Notes under the pieces: model-generated | The model's input: only the letters and a program-made list of their open reading frames with translations | Database searches by the model: none | Told to the model about the DNA's origin: nothing | From: JAQBZY01 sp038117205 | GTDB taxonomy: Bacteria > Pseudomonadota > Alphaproteobacteria > Rhodospirillales > Casp-alpha2 | NCBI GenBank assembly: GCA_038117205.1 | Contig: JAYOFL010000060.1 | Span: 1-18,842 of the forward strand | DNA length: 18,842 nt | Reading direction: 5' to 3' | Shown: in pieces, positions 14,032 to 18,842 of the stretch | Layout of the letters: each line of letters opens with the position of its first letter | How positions within the stretch are numbered: position 1 is the first letter of the stretch | Program-made: the position numbers and the translations under genes

Positions 14032-15380
14032 TGGTCTTTTTTCTTGGCCGCGAGTTGGATGTCTTCCGCATGCAGCCATTCACGCGAGCCGCGTGGGAAG
14101 ATCGTCAACGCCCGGCCGGCGTGGAAGCGGGCCTGCGATTCGTCGCCGCGCATCAGCGCTCCCTCGGCGAGCGCCAACGAGCTTCGTCCCATGTCGCCCT
14201 TGCGGCCGTAGGCGATGCCGAGATAGCGCCACGCCGAGGCCAGGTTCTTGTCGCGGGACAGAGCGAACTCCAACTGCTTGACGGCGTCGTCGAGGGCGCC
14301 GGGCTCCTGGCTCTCGATCAGGATGCGGCCGAGTTCCATCCGCAGCAGCGGCTCCTCGGGCAGAATCTCGGTGGCGCGGCGGAGCGGCGGTATCGATTCA
14401 GGGACGCGCGCGTTTTCGAACAATATCTGCGCCTTGAGTTCCAGGAAGTAAGGGTCGTTCGGAAGGTCCTTGAGAAGGCTGTCGACGTTGGCCAAGGCCT
14501 GCGGGACGTTCGGAATTTTGGCATAGGCGAACGCCCGCGCGTAACGCGCCGGGATCGACGTGTTCGTGGCCGGGAATTTCCTGAGCGTGAGTTGCGGCTG
14601 TTCGAAATAGCCGATCAGTTTCGCCTGCATGCGATCGAAGGCGGCTTTCATCTCGGGCGTCGCCCTATGCTTGCCGGCGTTCGGGCTGCGCAGGTGCGCC
14701 TCGATGGTCTCGATACGGTCCGTCGTCAGCGGGTGCGTGCGGACGTAGGGGTCCTGGCTTTCCGTGACCAGCAGTTCCTGGTCGGAAAGCAGCTTCAGGA
14801 ACGTCAGCAGCCCCGCTGCCGACTGGCCGGTGTTGTCGAGGAAACGGAGCGCCGCCTGATCGGCCGACGCCTCCTGGGTCCGCGAGAACGTCAGGAACTC
14901 GCGCAGCGCCAGATGCTGCCCGCCGGCGGCAATGGCGCCGCCGATGTCGCCCCGGCCGGTGCCGATGGCGGCGGCGCCGCCGATCAGGCCGGCGATCAAC
15001 GCCGTGGCGCCGCTGCGGTCGGCGACCCTGCCGAAACGGCTCAGATGCCCGCCGGCGATGTGGCCGGTTTCGTGCGCGATCACGCCGATGAGCTGTTCCG
15101 GGCTTTCCGAGCGCATCAACAGGCCGGTATGGATGAACATCTTCAGGCCGTCGGCCACGAAGGCGTTCAGGTCCTTGTTGTTGACGATGTGGATATTGAT
15201 CGATTTCGGTTCCAGACCGGCGGCCCGGAACAGTGGCGTCGACATTGTCCGAATGATATCTTCGATCTCGGCGTCTCGGACGATACGCATTCCGTCGGCG
15301 CGCGCGGACGGCGCCGCGAAGACGCAGATAAGAACAACACAGCCGACGATTAGGGAAGAAATGCGCGACAGCACGCTCAT
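14028..15380 (-). CDS. BepA/YfgC-like M48 zinc metalloprotease with TPR domain
   Basis: The product is 450 aa. A signal peptide (core SSLIVGCVVLICVFAAP) is probably cut after ARA near residue 28. The M48 domain has the zinc motif HETGH (103-107), the downstream ligand segment EASAD (170-174) and a conserved THPLTTDRI (His216), which corresponds to the regulatory histidine region of E. coli BepA. TPR-like helical repeats fill roughly 270-440. BepA-type proteases act in the periplasm as chaperone and protease for outer-membrane proteins such as LptD. The ATG at 15380 was chosen; a GTG at 15404 in frame has no ribosome site. The start region overlaps the start of the divergent lipoprotein gene by 20 bases, and the stop overlaps the DUF3047-like start. 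Confidence 0.88.
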   Translation of the reverse strand: MSVLSRISSLIVGCVVLICVFAAPSARADGMRIVRDAEIEDIIRTMSTPLFRAAGLEPKSINIHIVNNKDLNAFVADGLKMFIHTGLLMRSESPEQLIGVIAHETGHIAGGHLSRFGRVADRSGATALIAGLIGGAAAIGTGRGDIGGAIAAGGQHLALREFLTFSRTQEASADQAALRFLDNTGQSAAGLLTFLKLLSDQELLVTESQDPYVRTHPLTTDRIETIEAHLRSPNAGKHRATPEMKAAFDRMQAKLIGYFEQPQLTLRKFPATNTSIPARYARAFAYAKIPNVPQALANVDSLLKDLPNDPYFLELKAQILFENARVPESIPPLRRATEILPEEPLLRMELGRILIESQEPGALDDAVKQLEFALSRDKNLASAWRYLGIAYGRKGDMGRSSLALAEGALMRGDESQARFHAGRALTIFPRGSREWLHAEDIQLAAKKKDQ

Positions 15381-17043
15381 CGCCTCAACCAACCGAAAAA
15401 ACACGAAACACAGTTGGATATGGCGTCAATTCACCGTCTCTGCACTCTTTTTTTCGCTATTGAGCGGTTGCGGCGGCGTTTTCGGCACCACCGAAGATAA
15501 GCCGGTCGGTACGATCGGCTATGTCGCGGGGTTCCTCGGCGCCGTTGCCGCCGATGAGCCGCAGGCGGCGTTGATCGGCCGCGACGTCTTGTCTTCCGGC
15601 GGGTCTGCGGCGGACGCGGCGGTGGCCGTCGGCCTCGCCATGTCGGTCACGATGCCGTCGGCGGCGAGTCTCGGCGGCGGCGGTGTCTGCCTGGTCCATG
15701 ACCGGGCGACGTCGAAGACGCAGGTTCTGGATTTCTTGCCTCGAACGGGGGCGTCCGCCCGCCAGGGCGCCGACCGGCCGTCCGCCATTCCGGGCAATCC
15801 GCGCGGGTTCTTCGTGCTGCATAGCCGTTACGGCCGTCTCAAATGGGAACAGTTGGCCGGCCCGGCGGAAAACCTGGCCCGTTTCGGATTTCAGGTGTCG
15901 CGCGCCTTTGCCAGTCAGCTCAAGGACGTCGCCCCGGCTTTGGTCCGCGATCCCGAGGCGGCCAATGTGTTCGTCCGCAAGGACGGCCGCGTGATCGGCG
16001 AGGGCGATGTCCTGATCCAGCCGAACCTTGCGGCTGTTCTGGGCAGGTTCCGCGCCGTCGGCGTCGGCGATTTCTACATCGGCGTCAATGCCCGACGTTA
16101 TGTCGATGCCGTGAATGCCGCCGGCGGCACCCTCTCCGAAGAGGATTTGAAGGGTTACCTGCCGGTCTGGCGTCAACCGATCCGCGTCCCTTACGAACGC
16201 AATACGTACTGGCAGTTCGCGCCGCCACCGGCCGCCGCCGGCGTGCTCGAGGCGCAGATGATGTCCCTGCTGATCGACGGTTCCCGCTTCGAGAAGGGCA
16301 ATCCGGAAGAGCGCGAGCATCTGCTGGTCGAGGCCGCCAAGCGCGCCTTCGCGGAGCGGATGCGGAACATGGCGGCGGACGGCAGCTATCGCGACGGCGG
16401 CACCCTCAACGTCGACGCCTTCCAGGACAAATACGACGACGGCATGTCTTCCGATAAGGCGACGCCGATCGGCACGCTGGTCGACAAGGTCGTCGACTGG
16501 TCGGAAACGCCCGCCGCGGCGACATTGGCGGTTATCGATTCGACGGGCTCGGCGGTGGCGTGCGCGCTCACCATGAACAACACCTTCGGGACCGGCCGGA
16601 TGGTGCCGAATTTCGGTGTCATGATGGCGGCGGCGCCGGACACGCGTGGACGTACTTATACGCCCCTCGGCCCGGTTCTGTTGACCAGCGAGCTTCGCAA
16701 TACCGTGTTCATGGCCGCCGCCGCGTCCGGCGGCGTCACGGCGCCGACGGCGCTGATCAACGTGGCGGCGCGCGCGACCAGCGGGCCGCAATCCGTCGCC
16801 GAAGCCATCGCCGCGCCGCGCACGCATTACGGCGGCTCGCCGGACAAGGTCTTCGTCGAGGCGGAGATGCCGGACAGCGTCGTCGACGGGCTTCGCCGGC
16901 GCGGCCATGATGTGGCACGGACCACCGCCATCGGCCGCGTCAATATCGTCTACTGTTTCACCGGCGTTCCGGCGAAGGACGGCGTCAGTTGCGGCTATGC
17001 GTCCGATCCGCGCGGGTTCGGTATCGCCGTCGGCGGTGACTGA
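15361..17043 (+). CDS. Gamma-glutamyltransferase-family lipoprotein lacking the catalytic threonine
   Basis: The product is 560 aa. A perfect lipobox LSGC (Cys37) follows the hydrophobic VSALFFSL segment, so it is probably anchored in the envelope. The GGT fold is clear: GSAADAAVAV and LGGGG near residues 81-108, GNPRGFFVLHSRYGRLKW, AVIDSTG through MNNTFGTG (about 390-412), and YASDPRGFG near the end. GGT enzymes self-cleave at a threonine that becomes the nucleophile (TTH in E. coli). Counting from the aligned Asp393 and FGTG, that position is Ala386 in ETPAAATLAVID. The substrate-binding Arg (Leu126 here), the second Asp of MDDF and the SSMS serines are also changed. Transferase activity is therefore unlikely. 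The ATG follows AGGGAAG, and the aminotransferase gene begins 3 bases after the stop. Confidence 0.82.
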   Translation: MRDSTLIASTNRKNTKHSWIWRQFTVSALFFSLLSGCGGVFGTTEDKPVGTIGYVAGFLGAVAADEPQAALIGRDVLSSGGSAADAAVAVGLAMSVTMPSAASLGGGGVCLVHDRATSKTQVLDFLPRTGASARQGADRPSAIPGNPRGFFVLHSRYGRLKWEQLAGPAENLARFGFQVSRAFASQLKDVAPALVRDPEAANVFVRKDGRVIGEGDVLIQPNLAAVLGRFRAVGVGDFYIGVNARRYVDAVNAAGGTLSEEDLKGYLPVWRQPIRVPYERNTYWQFAPPPAAAGVLEAQMMSLLIDGSRFEKGNPEEREHLLVEAAKRAFAERMRNMAADGSYRDGGTLNVDAFQDKYDDGMSSDKATPIGTLVDKVVDWSETPAAATLAVIDSTGSAVACALTMNNTFGTGRMVPNFGVMMAAAPDTRGRTYTPLGPVLLTSELRNTVFMAAAASGGVTAPTALINVAARATSGPQSVAEAIAAPRTHYGGSPDKVFVEAEMPDSVVDGLRRRGHDVARTTAIGRVNIVYCFTGVPAKDGVSCGYASDPRGFGIAVGGD

Positions 17044-17046
17044 GGC

Positions 17047-18198
17047 ATGACGCTCAAGGTTTCCCGGCGCGGCATGGTGCCGCCGTTCATCGTCATGGAC
17101 GTCATGCGCGCGGCCAACGAACGCGAGGCCGCGGGCGAGAGCATCATGCACCTCGAGGTCGGCCAGCCCGGCACGGGCGCGCCTAAGGGCGTGCTGGAGG
17201 CCGTCGCCGCCGCGCTGCACGCCGACCGCCTCGGCTACACGGACGCTTTCGGCATCCCGCCGCTCCGCCGCGCCATCGCCGGCCACTGCGCCGACTTCTA
17301 CGGGGTTTCCGTCGATCCGGCGGACATCGCCGTCACCACGGGCTCGTCCGGTGCCTTCATCGTCGCCTTCCTTGCCGCCTTCGACGCCGGCGACAGGGTG
17401 GCGCTGGCGGCACCGGGCTATCCGGCGTACCGAAACATCCTGACGGCGCTCGGCATCGAGGTCGTGGAAGTCCCGGTCGGGCCTGACAGCAACTTCCAGC
17501 CGACGCCGGAACTGCTGTCGCGCGTCTCCGGACGTCTCGACGGACTGATCCTGGCGAGCCCCTCGAACCCGACCGGCACCATGGTCAGCCGCGAGGAACT
17601 CCAGGCCATCTGCGACTACTGCGGTGCCAATGGCATCCGGCTGGTGTCGGACGAAATCTACCATGGCATCGTCTACGGTGAGCCGGCGGAAACCGCGCTC
17701 GCCTTCACGCGCGACGCCATCGTCGTCAACAGCTTCTCGAAGTATTTCTCGATGACCGGATGGCGGCTCGGCTGGATGGTCGTGCCGCCCGATCTGTCGC
17801 GCGCCGTCGAATGCCTGGCGCAGAACCTGTTCATCTCGCCGCCGGCCGTGTCGCAGCATGCGGCGACGGCCGTGTTCGGGTGCAAGGACGAACTGGAGGC
17901 GAACGTGCGGCGTTACGCGGCGAACCGCGAACTGCTGCTTCGCGAATTGCCGAAGGCGGGCTTCGACAAGCTGGCGTCGGCGGACGGCGCCTTCTACATC
18001 TATGCCGACGTCACGGCGTTGACCAACGACAGTACCGAGTTCTGCAACCGCATGTTGGCGGAAGCGGGAGTCGCGGCGACGCCGGGGGTCGATTTCGATC
18101 CGTCGCGCGGCAACCGGTTCGTGCGCTTCTCTTTCGCCCGCGACACCGCCGACATGGCGGAAGCGGCCGACCGGCTCGTCCGCTGGCTCAAAAAGTAA
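17047..18198 (+). CDS. Class I/II PLP-dependent aminotransferase
   Basis: The product is 383 aa, the usual length of the aspartate-aminotransferase fold. Visible motifs are GQPGTGAP near the start, GYTDAFGIPPLRRAI, TTGSSGAF (cofactor phosphate loop), PGYPAYRN, SPSNPTGT, SDEIYHGIVY and the PLP lysine in NSFSKYFSMTGWRLGW (Lys232). Near the C-terminus GNRFVRFSFA carries the substrate-carboxylate arginine. It transfers amino groups between an amino acid and a 2-oxo acid in the cytosol; the substrate cannot be told. The ATG comes 3 bases after the upstream lipoprotein stop, with GAGG close by, so the two genes form an operon. Why an envelope GGT-like protein is paired with an aminotransferase is unclear. 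The bidirectional hairpin at 18199-18225 follows the stop directly. Confidence 0.88.
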   Translation: MTLKVSRRGMVPPFIVMDVMRAANEREAAGESIMHLEVGQPGTGAPKGVLEAVAAALHADRLGYTDAFGIPPLRRAIAGHCADFYGVSVDPADIAVTTGSSGAFIVAFLAAFDAGDRVALAAPGYPAYRNILTALGIEVVEVPVGPDSNFQPTPELLSRVSGRLDGLILASPSNPTGTMVSREELQAICDYCGANGIRLVSDEIYHGIVYGEPAETALAFTRDAIVVNSFSKYFSMTGWRLGWMVVPPDLSRAVECLAQNLFISPPAVSQHAATAVFGCKDELEANVRRYAANRELLLRELPKAGFDKLASADGAFYIYADVTALTNDSTEFCNRMLAEAGVAATPGVDFDPSRGNRFVRFSFARDTADMAEAADRLVRWLKK

Positions 18199-18225
18199 GA
18201 GAGCGCCGGTTTCGCCGGCGCTCTC
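18199..18225 (-). terminator. Intrinsic terminator for rne, probably bidirectional
   Basis: GAGAGCGCCGG (18199-18209) pairs perfectly with CCGGCGCTCTC (18215-18225), an 11-base GC-rich stem with a 5-base loop. On the minus strand it begins 24 bases after the rne stop and is followed by TTACTTTTT, a good T tract. On the plus strand it begins right after the aminotransferase stop, but only a short CCAATTCTC follows. Termination is therefore likely strongest for rne. Confidence 0.8.
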
Positions 18226-18249
18226 CCAATTCTCGTCATTCGTGGGCGA

Positions 18250-18842
18250 TCAGCCGCGGCGCCACCAGCCCCGCTTGCTCGCCTTGTCTTCCGCCGAAAC
18301 GGCGCCGACGTCGATGACGGTGGTCTTCGCCGTGTCGGCGGCGGGCTTTTCGGCCTCGGCAACCGCGGCTTCGACGGGTTCACTGACGACCGTGGGTTCC
18401 GGCATGGCGATCAACGCGGCCGGCGCCGGCGCCGTCAATGCGGTCGAGTGGGCGGTTGAAGGCTCGTGCTCAGGCGCCACGCTTTCGGCCGGTTCGACTT
18501 CCTGAGACGCCTCTTCGACCGGCGCTTCGTCGGCCGTCGTATCGCTGTCGGCGACGGCCTCCGCGTCGTCCGCAGCGGCATCGCCATCGCTCGGCTGCTT
18601 GGCCTCGCGGGCCTGGCTGCGGCGGCGGCGGCCTCGGCGCGGCCGCTTCTCGCCCGCGTCGGCGGCCGGCTCGGCGGCATCATCCCGGTCGTCGCCCTGA
18701 CCGTCTTCCTCGGAAGCGGCGGCCTCGACGGTGTCTTCTTCTTCGCTCGCTTCGTCATCCGAAGCTTCCGGCGCCTCGGCGTCGATCTGTTCGCCTATGG
18801 GCTCGCCGGAATCGTTGGCAGCCATATCCTCCTCGCCGGGCT
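18250..18842 (-). CDS. rne: Ribonuclease E, C-terminal tail (partial, runs off the window)
   Basis: Only the 3' part is present, and the frame is open to the right edge. The visible part is disordered: acidic Ala/Glu/Asp-rich stretches, an arginine-rich patch EKRPRRGRRRR typical of RNA-binding tails, and the extreme C-terminus SKRGWWRRG. Caulobacter RNase E ends in a very similar GWW motif that docks polynucleotide phosphorylase in the degradosome, so this is most likely the non-catalytic end of rne. An ATG at 18825 preceded by GAGGAGGAT could suggest a separate small gene of 191 aa, but those bases also read in frame as Glu-Glu-Asp and continue the acidic tail. The catalytic S1/RNase E domain would have to lie beyond the window. 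A strong terminator follows the stop. Confidence 0.75.
   Translation of the reverse strand, partial: PGEEDMAANDSGEPIGEQIDAEAPEASDDEASEEEDTVEAAASEEDGQGDDRDDAAEPAADAGEKRPRRGRRRRSQAREAKQPSDGDAAADDAEAVADSDTTADEAPVEEASQEVEPAESVAPEHEPSTAHSTALTAPAPAALIAMPEPTVVSEPVEAAVAEAEKPAADTAKTTVIDVGAVSAEDKASKRGWWRRG

Noticed and set aside
14932..15360. Upstream extension of the GGT-like gene from an ATG at 14932
   Set aside because: It would place 143 residues antisense to the M48 catalytic domain before the signal peptide and lipobox. The ATG at 15361 with AGGGAAG is far better.
15457..17859. An 800-codon open frame on the minus strand across the GGT-like and aminotransferase genes
   Set aside because: Its product is Arg/Asp/His/Gln-rich low-complexity sequence. 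It is the antisense shadow expected in GC-rich DNA, and the plus strand has clear family motifs throughout.
18816..18825. GAGGAGGAT followed by ATG as the start of a separate small gene
   Set aside because: The bases are in frame as Glu-Glu-Asp within an acidic tail, and the C-terminus fits RNase E. Kept as an alternative in the rne entry.

Overview
The window reads as a chromosomal segment of a high-GC alphaproteobacterium, most likely near the Rhodospirillales. The reasons are the uniformly GC-rich codon use, an EipB (DUF1849) protein, which is an alphaproteobacterial envelope family, and an acidic and arginine-rich RNase E tail ending in a GWW motif like that of Caulobacter RNase E. I see no rRNA, tRNA, CRISPR array, insertion sequence or prophage.

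Left part (1-5000). An unrecognised cytoplasmic protein (74-577) is followed by about 400 bases with no convincing gene, then two small tandem membrane proteins (977-1747). A hemerythrin-like protein (2215-1796, minus) diverges from a MmgE/PrpD-family dehydratase (2418-3761). An FNR/FixK/NnrR-type box at 2304-2317 lies in the divergent gap, well placed for the hemerythrin promoter. The dehydratase is tightly followed by an ArsB/NhaD/citrate-type transporter (3773-4987), which suggests a small carboxylate uptake and catabolism unit.

Middle part (4984-10607, all minus). Transcription runs wecB, wecC (UDP-ManNAcA synthesis, overlapping), a 91-base gap, then a YfcG-like glutathione S-transferase, a YbaK/ProX-type editing deacylase and a DUF115/Maf-type putative glycosyltransferase. 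The last two share a GTGA start/stop overlap. The Maf-like gene and the transporter meet tail to tail on a shared CTAG. wecB lacks a convincing canonical start; the best Shine-Dalgarno points to an ATT codon.

Right part (10758-17043). This is an envelope block. eipB and a secreted protein made only of the two PDZ domains of a DegP/Do protease run rightward. A DsbA/ScsC-like thiol oxidoreductase, a DUF3047-like protein and a BepA-like M48 metalloprotease with TPRs run leftward. Divergent from the protease, with the two coding starts overlapping head to head, is a lipoprotein of the gamma-glutamyltransferase family that appears to have lost the catalytic threonine and several substrate-binding residues. 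An aminotransferase follows it 3 bases later. The genes fit together as periplasmic folding, disulfide formation and outer-membrane quality control.

The right edge holds the 3' end of rne on the minus strand with its terminator, which also lies just after the aminotransferase gene.

No single wholly new system is evident. The most unusual items are the GGT-like pseudoenzyme lipoprotein, the protease-less DegP-like double-PDZ protein, the overlapping divergent starts at 15361-15380, and the oxygen/NO-type regulatory box in front of the hemerythrin.
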